NCBI GenBank assembly: GCA_016650135.1
Contig: JAENWH010000044.1
Span: 1-9,857, forward strand
DNA: 9,857 nt
DNA from: Peptostreptococcaceae bacterium
Lineage (GTDB): Bacteria > Bacillota_A > Clostridia > Peptostreptococcales > Anaerovoracaceae
Direction: 5' to 3'
In this document: positions 1 to 5,916 of the stretch, in pieces
Position numbering within the stretch: position 1 is the stretch's first letter
Layout of the letters: the number at the start of each line of letters is the position of its first letter
Program-made: the position numbers and the translations under genes
The notes under the pieces: model-generated
The model's input: only the letters and a program-made list of their open reading frames with translations
Told to the model about the DNA's origin: nothing
Database searches by the model: none

Positions 1-72
1 CTTTCCCCATGGGTGTCTTGCAGTGTAGTACAATAGGGCTTTTAAAACATTTTCCCATACGTTTGAACCTTG

Positions 73-106
73 AGAGGCTGTTTGATTTTAACGCCTCTTT
101 TTATTT
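73..106 (+). terminator. Possible intrinsic terminator at left edge
   Basis: A 6-bp stem, AGAGGC at 73-78 paired with GCCTCT at 93-98, with a 14-nt loop, runs directly into a T-rich tail on the plus strand. No plus-strand gene is visible before it, so it may end a transcript starting left of the window. The stem is short and the call is moderate. Confidence 0.4.
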
Positions 107-243
107 TGATTAAAAATGTTTTAAACTCCTTAATATTATACCACATCAGTTTAATGGATGTTCTCAATCCACTTGGTATTATCCAGACAACCCTATTCGT
201 CATACACCTTTGTGTTTCTTTATTCTCATCTATATTTTTTCTT

Positions 244-498
244 CTAGAATTCATTTATTATTTCTATAATCTCAGTTCCATATTTTTCGCACTTTATATC
301 ACCAAAACCTGAGACCTTTTTCAGTTCTTCCTTATTCTTTGGCATTTTGCCTATAAGATCTTCCAGTTGTTTATCATTAAAGAGGAAGTATGGTTTAACA
401 TTCTCTTCCCTACTTTTCCCCAGTCGATATGCCTTTAATTGTAGAACCAGCTCATCACTTTTTAATTCCACTTCTTTTTTAACTTCAATAGACCACAA
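244..498 (-). pseudogene. Orphan HRDC domain fragment
   Basis: The frame encodes about 84 residues and almost all of it is one HRDC domain, a helical nucleic-acid-binding module found at the C-terminus of RecQ helicases and in some nuclease-like proteins. Visible hallmarks are the first helix DELVLQLKAYRLGKSREENV, then KPYFLFNDKQLEDLIGKMP, and the C-terminal VSGFGDIKCEKYG. The only starts are a TTG at 498 without a convincing ribosome binding site. Nothing resembling a helicase or nuclease domain lies upstream; the sequence upstream instead belongs to the partner gene of the PadR regulator, in another frame. I infer this is the 3' remnant of a longer gene joined to unrelated DNA by deletion. 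A stand-alone HRDC protein expressed from the PadR operon is possible but less likely. Confidence 0.6.
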
Positions 499-583
499 TA
501 TCCCTGAATATATTTTTGTTTTCTAAAGACAAGTTTTCAGATGCCTTATTTAATTGTGCTATTAAAGATTTTGTTTTAACCAT
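485..583 (-). pseudogene. Truncated PadR-partner protein (DUF1048/DUF1700-like N-terminus)
   Basis: The ATG at 583 overlaps the stop of the PadR gene by 8 bases (ATGGTTAA), the classic layout of a translationally coupled PadR plus partner pair. The frame has only 32 codons and begins MVKTKSLIAQLNKASENLSL, ending ENKNIFRDIVVY before TGA at 485-487. Partner proteins of this kind (DUF1048- or DUF1700-like, normally much longer) usually continue past a segment resembling DIVVYIR. Here the frame breaks at exactly that point and an HRDC coding frame takes over. I see the overlap and the short frame directly; the family assignment is from memory of similar operons and is tentative. Confidence 0.5.
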
Positions 584-908
584 TTAGATCATCCTCCAAT
601 ATTTTATTAACTGATTTCGAAATTTTATCCCAGGAGTTGCAAAAGTCTAAAAGTTCATGTTCTCCTAATTCAGTAAGAGAATAGTATTTTCGTTTTGGCC
701 CCAGCGGTGAGTCTATGCTAATCGAAGATAGCAAACCGTTTTTTTCTAGTCTGATCAGCAAAGGATATAAAGTCCCTTCAGATAAATCATCAAAACCACT
801 GGCTTTTAATGAACTATATAATTCATATCCATAGGTCTCTTTTTTTGAAATTATTTTTAATATACAACCTTCTAAAATTCCTTTTAATAATTGAGAAGAA
901 TTTGCCAT
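576..908 (-). CDS. PadR family transcriptional regulator
   Basis: A 110-residue protein with the PadR winged-helix fold. YGYEL at 26-30 lies in the first helices, SEGTLYPLLIRLEKNGLL at 43-60 is the recognition-helix signature, and KRKYYSLTELGEHEL at 72-86 forms the wing and start of the C-terminal dimerisation helix. The length is typical of the short subfamily. I chose ATG at 908 because AGGTGA sits 6 bases upstream; an in-frame TTG directly before it is less likely. The gene heads an operon whose second gene is broken. A strong promoter lies 40-70 bases upstream, with 10-bp direct repeats over its -10 element, suggesting autorepression. PadR proteins usually repress a neighbouring membrane or efflux gene, but the natural partner here is truncated, so the regulator may be an orphan. 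Confidence 0.93.
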   Translation of the reverse strand: MANSSQLLKGILEGCILKIISKKETYGYELYSSLKASGFDDLSEGTLYPLLIRLEKNGLLSSISIDSPLGPKRKYYSLTELGEHELLDFCNSWDKISKSVNKILEDDLNG

Positions 909-923
909 CAAATATCACCTACC

Positions 924-957
924 TTGTATTGCATCTTAGCGACTATATTGTATTGCA
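924..957. promoter_or_regulatory. Candidate PadR operator: 10-bp direct repeats
   Basis: TTGTATTGCA occurs at 924-933 and again at 948-957, 24 bases apart centre to centre. The second copy covers the -10 element and the first lies in the leader region. Position and repetition suggest an autoregulatory operator; no binding evidence is available from sequence. Confidence 0.45.
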
Positions 958-975
958 AGTATGTTGCTATGTCAA
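947..975 (-). promoter_or_regulatory. Sigma-A promoter of the first padR gene
   Basis: On the minus strand a consensus -35 TTGACA (970-975) is followed by a 17-base spacer and TACAAT (947-952). The start codon at 908 lies about 40 bases downstream of the -10 element. Confidence 0.8.
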
Positions 976-1035
976 GTACAAAAATTTATATTGGCCAATG
1001 TTTACTTTTTACATTTATTTCAGGGGGATTAAAAG

Positions 1036-1332
1036 GAAGCAGTCTTTCTAAGGTTTTTGTTGCATTTAGTGTCTGGGAGAGCTCCGTTATTAAGTGGCGT
1101 ATCCAAAACATTCTTATCCAATAATGCCGAAACAAGAAAGCGAATAGAAATGCTTCGTGACAGCGAAGTAGATAAGAAGATGAATCGGAAGCCCAAACAT
1201 GAAAAGACATCAGATTCCAAAGATGTAATCATCAGGGCTAAATATAAAAAGATAGCTGAATTGCAGTCTGAGAATGCAAAACTGAAGGCAGAAATCGGGG
1301 CACTGCGAAGCAAGCTATATGAATTAATGTAA
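1036..1332 (+). pseudogene. Tn554-type third gene relic (TnpC/DUF6262-like)
   Basis: The in-frame portion reads SGVSKTFLSNNAETRKRIEM, then a basic linker, then a C-terminal coiled coil AKYKKIAELQSENAKLKAEI ending SKLYELM. This helix-turn-helix plus coiled-coil layout is characteristic of the small third protein (TnpC or DUF6262 type) of Tn554-like elements that move with two tyrosine recombinases. The preceding residues (KVFVAFS) lie in a different frame, upstream of about 1077, so the gene has a frameshift. Nothing recognisable lies further upstream, and the recombinase genes tnpA and tnpB are absent. The only start in the long frame is a TTG at 1057 without a ribosome binding site. I read this as a 5'-truncated, frameshifted relic of an integrated element. 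Family recognition is good for the C-terminal part; the frameshift is inferred. Confidence 0.6.
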
Positions 1333-1333
1333 C

Positions 1334-1361
1334 TTACGTTGATTACATGTAGTCAACGTAA
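1334..1361. repeat. 28-bp near-perfect palindrome after the tnpC relic
   Basis: TTACGTTGATTACA pairs with TGTAGTCAACGTAA across the centre with a single mismatch (G-T in RNA). It begins one base after the relic's stop codon. It could be a recombination or protein-binding site, or part of a tandem hairpin with the next palindrome. Confidence 0.6.
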
Positions 1362-1367
1362 AAACTC

Positions 1368-1400
1368 AGTGTTTGTGGGGCGTTGTGCCCCACAAACACT
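1368..1400. repeat. 14-bp perfect hairpin upstream of the membrane protein
   Basis: AGTGTTTGTGGGGC (1368-1381) and its exact complement (1387-1400) flank a 5-base loop. The stem is GC-rich relative to its surroundings and lies 10 bases before the ribosome binding site at 1411. It lacks a clear T-run on the plus strand, so it is not a standard terminator for the tnpC relic; a role in the leader of the next gene or as an element end is possible. Confidence 0.65.
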
Positions 1401-1425
1401 AGATTTCATAAGGAGGAATACGTAC

Positions 1426-1851
1426 ATGAATCAGGAGAACACACAAAAAACATCCATATGTTACACATCCCAAAGATATTCTGAAAACGGAATCAAAAAA
1501 ATCTTTAAGTTGAACGCCTGGCTTGCTGTGAAAATTACCAACGCTGTCGGCACAATGTGGTGTGCCTATGCATTTTTGATTCTTGACCTTTTTATGCTGC
1601 CTCCGGTTATTAAAGCTGCAAGTGCAATGGTTTGGGTCACTTATACCGCTCAAACAGTTCTGCAGTTGGTACTTTTGCCGATAATTATGGTTGGACAGAA
1701 TGTTATTCAGGCTCAAAATGAAGCGAAAGCCGATACAGATCATAAAACATTAACATATCTTGCCACATTACAGGATGAGCAGATGCAGGAACTGAAGCTT
1801 CAGACTGAAATGTTGATTAAACTGCAAGAACTTGCAAATAAGAAAGAATAG
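1426..1851 (+). CDS. Conserved two-helix membrane protein of unknown function
   Basis: The likely start is ATG at 1426, 9 bases after a perfect AGGAGG (1411-1416); the longer open frame from 1339 would translate through the hairpin and is rejected. The product is 141 residues. Two membrane helices are visible, about 38-60 (NAVGTMWCAYAFLILDLFML) and 70-92, the second ending in LVLLPIIMVGQN. A charged segment, QAQNEAKADTDHKTL, follows, then a predicted coiled coil at about 105-138 rich in Leu, Glu and Gln. The TMWCAYAF and PIIMVGQN motifs recall a widespread family of small membrane proteins similar to DUF1003, where the function is unknown. It follows the tnpC relic and may be cargo of the lost element. 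No neighbour suggests a pathway. Confidence 0.8.
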   Translation: MNQENTQKTSICYTSQRYSENGIKKIFKLNAWLAVKITNAVGTMWCAYAFLILDLFMLPPVIKAASAMVWVTYTAQTVLQLVLLPIIMVGQNVIQAQNEAKADTDHKTLTYLATLQDEQMQELKLQTEMLIKLQELANKKE

Positions 1852-1940
1852 TTTTATGAGCTAGGCATTGATACTAAATCAACCTGAGATAGAATATCAA
1901 TTAATGCATAAAATAATTAATGTAAAACGATAATTTATTA

Positions 1941-1969
1941 TTGTAATATGCATAAATGCATGATATACT
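1941..1969 (+). promoter_or_regulatory. Promoter of the DUF2975-regulator operon
   Basis: TTGTAA (1941-1946), a 17-base spacer and TATACT (1964-1969) form a good sigma-A promoter, 24 bases before the ATG at 1993. The spacer contains two ATGCAT palindromes (1948-1953 and 1956-1961) in direct orientation, a candidate operator. Confidence 0.65.
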
Positions 1970-1992
1970 AATAAAAAAACAGGAGGCGTTTT

Positions 1993-2613
1993 ATGTTAAA
2001 AGTATTCGATCAGTATCAGAAAGTCAGACCGATTCTTATTATTTATCAGGCATGTCTTGGCATTGTAATATTATGGACCTGCATAGGGTTAATTATCCCC
2101 ATTTTAAACATGCTATCTCTTATTCCATCCCAATTTTTGAAAGAAGGCTGGATGACTCTTTTTCTGCCGGACATTCATATGACGTTGGGTTCAATCATTT
2201 TCCCGGTGGTATTACAGAGCCAATATACAGCTCAAATCCTTTTATATTTTAGTCTTTCATCTCTGCCAATCCTAATTTTGCTGTACTATTCCTCTTTTCA
2301 ATTGAAAACAATATTCGAAAATTTTGAAGTGGAAAATGAAGCATTTACAAAAGTAAATTCGATTTCATTTAAAAATATTGGAATCGCTATAGTTTTTACA
2401 GTTATTATCCAGTTTGCCATTGATTTTGGATACGGAGCGTTTCTTTCTCTGATTATTAATACTTATGAAAGAAGTTCTTCGGAATGGACGGGTATATTTA
2501 TTAATGCACCAATGATATTTTCAGGAATCCTTGCAGCTTCAATATTTTTTGGTTTAGCAAGTATGTTTTCCAAGGGTGTAGAACTCAAAGAAGACAATGA
2601 TTCTATTATATAA
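1993..2613 (+). CDS. DUF2975 family membrane protein
   Basis: A 206-residue integral membrane protein with four hydrophobic segments at about 13-38, 80-100, 128-156 and 171-192. The stretch FENFEVENEAFTKVNSISFK (about 108-127), just before the third helix, is the recognisable DUF2975 signature. The start at 1993 is fixed by AGGAGG 6 bases upstream. DUF2975 proteins are typically encoded beside a small Xre-like regulator, and that gene follows here after 12 bases, with its AGGAGG abutting this stop codon, so the two form an operon. Their biochemical role is not established; the pairing suggests the membrane protein is a sensor or effector linked to the DNA-binding partner. That link is inference. 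Confidence 0.88.
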   Translation: MLKVFDQYQKVRPILIIYQACLGIVILWTCIGLIIPILNMLSLIPSQFLKEGWMTLFLPDIHMTLGSIIFPVVLQSQYTAQILLYFSLSSLPILILLYYSSFQLKTIFENFEVENEAFTKVNSISFKNIGIAIVFTVIIQFAIDFGYGAFLSLIINTYERSSSEWTGIFINAPMIFSGILAASIFFGLASMFSKGVELKEDNDSII

Positions 2614-2625
2614 GGAGGCGGATCT

Positions 2626-2844
2626 ATGGTTATAGTGCGATTGGATCGGATCATGGCTGACCGAAAGATATCATTGCGTGAACTGGCAGAAAAAGCGGAG
2701 ATTACGAATGTCAATTTATCTCTTATTAAAACAGGCAAAGTGAAGGGGATAAGGTTTGGAACATTGAGTAAGCTGTGTCATGTTTTAAATTGTCAGCCAG
2801 GGGACCTGTTTGAGTTTGTTGATGAAGAAAATGAGGAAAACTGA
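2626..2844 (+). CDS. Small Xre/Cro-type transcriptional regulator (YozG-like)
   Basis: A 72-residue protein consisting of little more than one Cro/CI helix-turn-helix domain. MADRKISLRELAEKAEITNV at 10-29 contains the first helices and the turn, SLIKTGKVKGIRFGTLSKLC at 32-51 the recognition region, and CQPGDLFEFVDEE closes the domain as in the YozG type. TAAGGAGG overlaps the stop of the DUF2975 gene and sits 8 bases before this ATG, so the pair is very probably co-transcribed and translationally coupled. Such regulators are commonly the DNA-binding half of a DUF2975 module and probably control their own operon. The target is not visible from sequence. Confidence 0.9.
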   Translation: MVIVRLDRIMADRKISLRELAEKAEITNVNLSLIKTGKVKGIRFGTLSKLCHVLNCQPGDLFEFVDEENEEN

Positions 2845-2889
2845 GTTATCTCTTACCTAAACTGAAATTTTCAAAGATTCATCATATCG

Positions 2890-2962
2890 TATCTTCTACA
2901 TATAAAAGCACTTCAAGCTTATGCAAATCAAGGGGTTGAAGTGCTTTTATATGTAGAAGATA
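2890..2962. repeat. 73-nt palindrome with perfect 27-bp arms
   Basis: Positions 2890-2916 are the exact reverse complement of 2936-2962, separated by a 19-base loop. The stem is much longer than an ordinary terminator and has no clean T-run on either strand. Its right arm begins exactly where recognisable coding sequence of the neighbouring AlbA_2 gene stops. It may serve as a bidirectional terminator between the convergent genes, but the breakpoint position suggests a tiny inserted palindromic element or a rearrangement scar. Confidence 0.85.
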
Positions 2963-3191
2963 TGTTGTTATTTGAGGAATTAGAAATAAGTTGGTTTATC
3001 CTTCCAATATCTTACCTTGTCAATCCCAATATACTGCCATAATTATCAACTCCAATGAAGATTCTACCACCACCGGAGTTGCAAAAGGCAACCATTTCAG
3101 TTGCTATCTGATTGGCATTGGTTATATCTGCTTTGAATTGGTGCTTAGTATCTTCGTCTCTTTGTAGGGCGACAATTTCAAGTCTGCTCAT
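2928..3191 (-). pseudogene. AlbA_2 (Schlafen-like) ATP-binding domain protein, N-terminal remnant
   Basis: The start is ATG at 3191, with AAAGG 6 bases upstream. The first 59 codons encode the beginning of an AlbA_2 domain: MSRLEIVALQRDEDTKHQFK, then ANQIATEMVAFCNSGGGRIF and IGVDNYGSILGL. After LTR comes TAA (3012-3014), yet the same frame continues with DIGRINQLISNSSNN, which matches how this family continues; a Gln codon CAA changed to TAA would explain it. Homology then ends where the 27-bp palindrome arm begins at 2962, and the frame reaches a stop at 2928-2930. Intact family members run to several hundred residues. The gene is thus doubly disabled: a nonsense codon and loss of the C-terminal part. 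In intact members this domain is linked to nucleic-acid or phage-defence functions; none should remain here. Confidence 0.82.
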
Positions 3192-3197
3192 ACCCAA

Positions 3198-3400
3198 CCT
3201 TTACTCCAAATTCTTTTCCGCTTAGCCTATGATGTTAATATTACAGCGTGTTGTTTCCCTGATTAAATCGTGTCGTCCGGATTTGATTTTGTCGTTTCCC
3301 CTATGGATTAGCCAGAAAACAATTTGCAGTTTGACCAGATGAGAGTCTGTCGCTCAACGCTAAATGGAGAGCACTGTAGGAACACACTTTGCATCATTCT
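3198..3400. other. Intergenic stretch without recognised genes
   Basis: About 200 bases lie between the AlbA_2 remnant and the end of the hydrolase gene. No open frame, repeat or RNA signature was recognised. It holds the leader of the AlbA_2 remnant, including a possible AAAGG ribosome binding site, and the downstream region of the hydrolase gene. Confidence 0.5.
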
Positions 3401-4159
3401 TTAGTGGTTAAAAAATTCTTCTGCTTTTTCCACCCATTCTTCTGGATGATATGCACTTATTTCCGAATGATAATAACCTTTCAATTCAATTACTTTACAC
3501 TTTTTCACATATGACTGGAATAATTTTGAAGATTGTTTAATACATTTCATTTCCTTACCTCCATACCAGTAAATAGTATCTGCCTGACTCTCTTTTAAAC
3601 TTTCTTTCATTTCATATTGATAATATGTCTCAAAAATCCGATTCATAGTTTCAGTTTTCATAGATATAATATCCCTCATATACAACTCTGCAATCTCTTC
3701 AGGAAACTGCATTCGTTTAGGAAGTCTCTTTAGTCCCCATTTATTAAAAGCCTTGGAAAACATCCATTTGCCACACAATTTTATAACAAACGTACTGTAT
3801 TTTAGAAGAAATGGCTGAGGAATACAAAGTCCACTTTCTACAATCGCTTTTCCTACAACATCCTTTCTTCTTGATAGAAGTTCTATTGCAATCTGACCAC
3901 CAAGAGATACTCCACTGACTGCAAAAAGTTTACCGTCACAGTTATTGTCAATGTACTCAATTAACTGATCTACAATTTTTTCCGTAGATGTATAAGGAAC
4001 ATTGCTTTCTTCACCGTGTCCATCTATAACCGGTAATATTACATGGTATTTATTTTGTAATAATCTGGCTTCTCGTAAATAAAGCCAATATGACCAGCCC
4101 GCACCATGAATTAGCATTATATGTGGTAAATTTTTATCTCCATATTCATGAAATTTCAT
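3401..4159 (-). CDS. Alpha/beta hydrolase
   Basis: A 252-residue single-domain alpha/beta hydrolase, normal length for the family. MLIHGAGWSYW (15-25) carries the oxyanion-hole HGxG-like motif; GVSLGG (83-88) is the nucleophile elbow with Ser85; KGYYHSEIS (227-235) supplies the catalytic His231. The acid is probably in YWYGGKEMKCI (197-207), near Glu203. There is no signal peptide, so it is cytoplasmic. The start at 4159 is supported by AAAGGAAA upstream. The substrate cannot be told; the closest look is to carboxylesterase or lysophospholipase-like hydrolases, with a mobile lid at about 115-190. A putative 50-codon open frame ends 22 bases upstream and might be co-transcribed. Confidence 0.9.
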   Translation of the reverse strand: MKFHEYGDKNLPHIMLIHGAGWSYWLYLREARLLQNKYHVILPVIDGHGEESNVPYTSTEKIVDQLIEYIDNNCDGKLFAVSGVSLGGQIAIELLSRRKDVVGKAIVESGLCIPQPFLLKYSTFVIKLCGKWMFSKAFNKWGLKRLPKRMQFPEEIAELYMRDIISMKTETMNRIFETYYQYEMKESLKESQADTIYWYGGKEMKCIKQSSKLFQSYVKKCKVIELKGYYHSEISAYHPEEWVEKAEEFFNH

Positions 4160-4181
4160 AATTATAATTTCCTTTCTGGAC

Positions 4182-4334
4182 CTATTTTACATCAGTCTGA
4201 CCCCGCTCACAATTACCACCCGTTTCCTTATTAATTTCAGGCAGGAATACAAGCCATTCATTTTGTTTTGAATTCAACTCATCTGAATTGGTACCCATGA
4301 ATTTTATTTTAGTTCGCATGCAGATATCTCTCAT
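4182..4334 (-). CDS. Possible 50-residue protein upstream of the hydrolase
   Basis: ATG at 4334 is preceded by AAGGAG at a 9-base distance and opens a 50-codon frame starting MRDICMRTKIKFMGTNSDEL and ending CERGQTDVK at TAG (4182-4184). It is polar with no membrane segment and has a small Cys content. I recognise no family. The plausible ribosome binding site, a candidate promoter at 4383-4412 and the tight spacing to the hydrolase gene are the only support. It may be a chance frame or a decayed gene. Confidence 0.3.
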   Translation of the reverse strand: MRDICMRTKIKFMGTNSDELNSKQNEWLVFLPEINKETGGNCERGQTDVK

Positions 4335-4382
4335 TTTCAAGTTCTCCTTCACTCGGTACCATTACTTAATTTTCTTCAATAT

Positions 4383-4412
4383 ATCATAAACAAAGTCCTA
4401 ATATTGGCACAA
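4383..4412 (-). promoter_or_regulatory. Possible promoter for the hydrolase transcript
   Basis: TTGTGC (4407-4412), an 18-base spacer and TATGAT (4383-4388) on the minus strand precede the small frame at 4334 and the hydrolase gene. The -35 match is weak. Confidence 0.35.
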
Positions 4413-4419
4413 TCCCAAG

Positions 4420-4557
4420 CTATTTAGTTGTTGAATCCTTCATAAGAGAATGATCAAATCTCCAGCTCTCACGGTCAAAAAACTTGGAGTCACAAGAAGT
4501 AGTATTCTGCGACCGCCCCTGGCATATTTCACATGCCTGTGCTCTCTTCTTTAACAT
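4420..4557 (-). CDS. Possible 45-residue Cys-containing protein after the transglycosylase
   Basis: The ATG at 4557 lies 18 bases after the transglycosylase stop, with AAGGA seven bases before it. The frame encodes 45 residues: MLKKRAQACEICQGRSQNTT, then SCDSKFFDRESWRFDHSLMK, ending at TAG (4420-4422). A CxxC at 9-12 plus Cys22 hints at metal binding, but three cysteines in a short frame prove little. Spacing and the ribosome binding site suggest co-translation with the transglycosylase. I do not recognise the family; a fragment of a larger lost gene is equally possible. Confidence 0.35.
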   Translation of the reverse strand: MLKKRAQACEICQGRSQNTTSCDSKFFDRESWRFDHSLMKDSTTK

Positions 4558-4575
4558 AATAAAATCCTTATTCGA

Positions 4576-5370
4576 TTAATGTGTATAAATTACTGTTTCA
4601 TTAATTGCTTCAGTATATTGTTCTTTCGTAATCATCCCCTGATTTAACATATTTTCAAGGATAAAATCACATCGTTCATGAACATTTTCGGGATTCCGAT
4701 AAGGATTATATAATAGATTCGGCGATGGCAAAATGCTTGCAAGTGTTGCACATTGTGCAAGGTCAAGGTCATTTATGGCCTTTCCAAAATAAAGCTTGGA
4801 TGCGGCTTGTACACCATAACAGTCATTCCCAAGTGTAACGATATTGACATATATCTCCATAATTTGATCCTTTGAATATTGATGTGTAATATTTAGTGCA
4901 GTTATGATCTCTTTAAGTTTATTTTTATAAGTCCTGTCATTAATATTGCCCTCTATATTTTTTGCCATCTGCTGTGTTATAGTCGAGCCACCACCAATAC
5001 TTTTATTATTTTGAAAAACAACATTAACAGCAGCTTTTAACGTGCGCAAAAAGTCCACGCCACTATTTGAATAAAAGCTTTTGTCCTCTGTGCTGATAAT
5101 TGCATTTGTTAGATTTTTGGGGACATCTGAAAGATCAACCCAAATGCGCTTTTTATTACTTACAAGATCGGTAATTGCTTGTGTGCTGTCTTCGGACGAA
5201 AGAACTGCATCACCCATTAATTCAAGCCTCACATTGTCAAGATCAATTGGATAGGGATTAATGGTTTTTACTATATAAATGGCAAATGTTCCACCTATAA
5301 TTCCAATGCTTATAATTACTGCAAAAATTATTTTAATAAATCGTTTCCACACTTTATTCCGTCTACTCAT
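4576..5370 (-). CDS. Monofunctional peptidoglycan glycosyltransferase (GT51)
   Basis: The 264-residue product has an N-terminal basic stretch and one membrane anchor at about 11-36, then a family 51 transglycosylase domain that polymerises lipid II into glycan strands at the outer face of the membrane. Visible motifs are IISTEDKSFY (91-100) with catalytic Glu95, GGGSTITQQMAKNI (126-139), and the second glutamate Glu172 in MEIYVN, then YGVQAASKLYFGK (185-197). It ends after LPSPNLLYNPYRNPE and a short helical tail, so no transpeptidase domain follows. In the first motif the usual FYxHxG histidine is Asn102 (FYSNSG), an oddity. The ATG at 5370 has GAGAGAGG 8 bases upstream. A small possible gene follows 18 bases downstream. 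The monofunctional form is a normal gene type in Gram-positives; the specific role is not evident. Confidence 0.93.
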   Translation of the reverse strand: MSRRNKVWKRFIKIIFAVIISIGIIGGTFAIYIVKTINPYPIDLDNVRLELMGDAVLSSEDSTQAITDLVSNKKRIWVDLSDVPKNLTNAIISTEDKSFYSNSGVDFLRTLKAAVNVVFQNNKSIGGGSTITQQMAKNIEGNINDRTYKNKLKEIITALNITHQYSKDQIMEIYVNIVTLGNDCYGVQAASKLYFGKAINDLDLAQCATLASILPSPNLLYNPYRNPENVHERCDFILENMLNQGMITKEQYTEAINETVIYTH

Positions 5371-5529
5371 TCGTGGTGCCTCTCTCTATGGATTTGTAAA
5401 ATAATGGTACTATATAAATTGCAACCTGCTCCAAGCATCTCAAGAGGAAAAATTGACATAGCTTTAGAAACTGTTAGCTTAATTTACAAAATACCAGCAC
5501 TATGTGTTTATCATTACACGATTTTCAAT

Positions 5530-5589
5530 AATTAGGGGTTGCTGAACAAACCAAAATTTTCTTAAATGTTTGTTCAGCAAGCCCTATTT
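5530..5589. repeat. 60-nt imperfect palindrome, possible insertion-sequence end relic
   Basis: Arms 5530-5550 and 5569-5589 match with two mismatches; the core TTGCTGAACAAA (5539-5550) is perfectly repeated inverted at 5569-5580, with an 18-base loop. It lies upstream of the transglycosylase gene, where neither flank has a gene needing a terminator. Two outward-facing transposon ends left close together would look like this, but no family is recognised. Confidence 0.55.
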
Positions 5590-5628
5590 AGTACATTTTA
5601 TAGTATATGTGTTTATATGTCCATAGTC

Positions 5629-5677
5629 AGGGCTTGATTCAACTGCATGTTGATTCAACTGCAAAATAAAAAGCCCT
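5629..5677. repeat. Stem-loop containing a 14-bp direct repeat
   Basis: AGGGCTT (5629-5635) pairs with AAGCCCT (5671-5677). Within it TTGATTCAACTGCA occurs twice, at 5634-5647 and 5650-5663, with a 16-base period. CAAGCCCT at 5578-5585 is also the inverse of AGGGCTTG at 5629-5636, so the motif recurs. It immediately precedes the mobile element's target site. Function unknown. Confidence 0.5.
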
Positions 5678-5711
5678 TACTTTGCCGAAACAAAATAGGA
5701 GCGTTTTAATC

Positions 5712-5738
5712 CAAGGGGTTCAGTTGAGAGGTGCAAAA
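5712..5738 (+). repeat. Left terminal inverted repeat of the element
   Basis: The 27 bp begin CAAGGGGTTCAG and end GAGGTGCAAAA. They are the exact reverse complement of 6885-6911. Confidence 0.95.
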
Positions 5739-5777
5739 TCAAAAATCGCACCGATATTAGCACCTGAAATCACAAAT

Positions 5778-5820
5778 AAATCACCATACATTTCAACTAA
5801 AAGCGTATGGTGATTTTTGT
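5778..5820. terminator. Hairpin with T-run near the left end of the element
   Basis: AAATCACCATAC (5778-5789) pairs perfectly with GTATGGTGATTT (5805-5816) around a 15-base loop and is followed by a T-rich stretch on the plus strand. A-rich sequence before it makes it symmetrical, so it could stop transcription in both directions, insulating the element. It is also built from the AATCAC motif repeated through the element. Confidence 0.6.
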
Positions 5821-5916
5821 TTGCTCCTTTTAAGTCTTTAAACTTCTATTGACTACCCTTCTCGATTAATCGCTTCCAGTTTGTTTATACAGCAAAAGTC
5901 CCTAATCAATAAATGC

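Noticed and set aside
42..254. 70-codon minus-strand open frame overlapping the HRDC stop
   Set aside because: Its ATG overlaps the HRDC stop but has no ribosome binding site of its own; the sequence matches no family I know and the plus-strand terminator lies within it. Chance frame is more likely.
891..1124. Plus-strand open frame across the padR promoter
   Set aside because: It runs through the promoter and operator of a divergent gene; only its last portion (FVAFS) resembles the tnpC relic, in a broken frame.
986..1313. Two minus-strand frames opposite the tnpC relic
   Set aside because: They are antisense shadows of a recognisable coding sequence and lack ribosome binding sites.
2928..3014. 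Stop-codon readthrough or recoding in the AlbA_2 gene
   Set aside because: The frame after TAA is lost at the palindrome within 28 codons, so readthrough would not yield a complete protein; decay is the simpler explanation.
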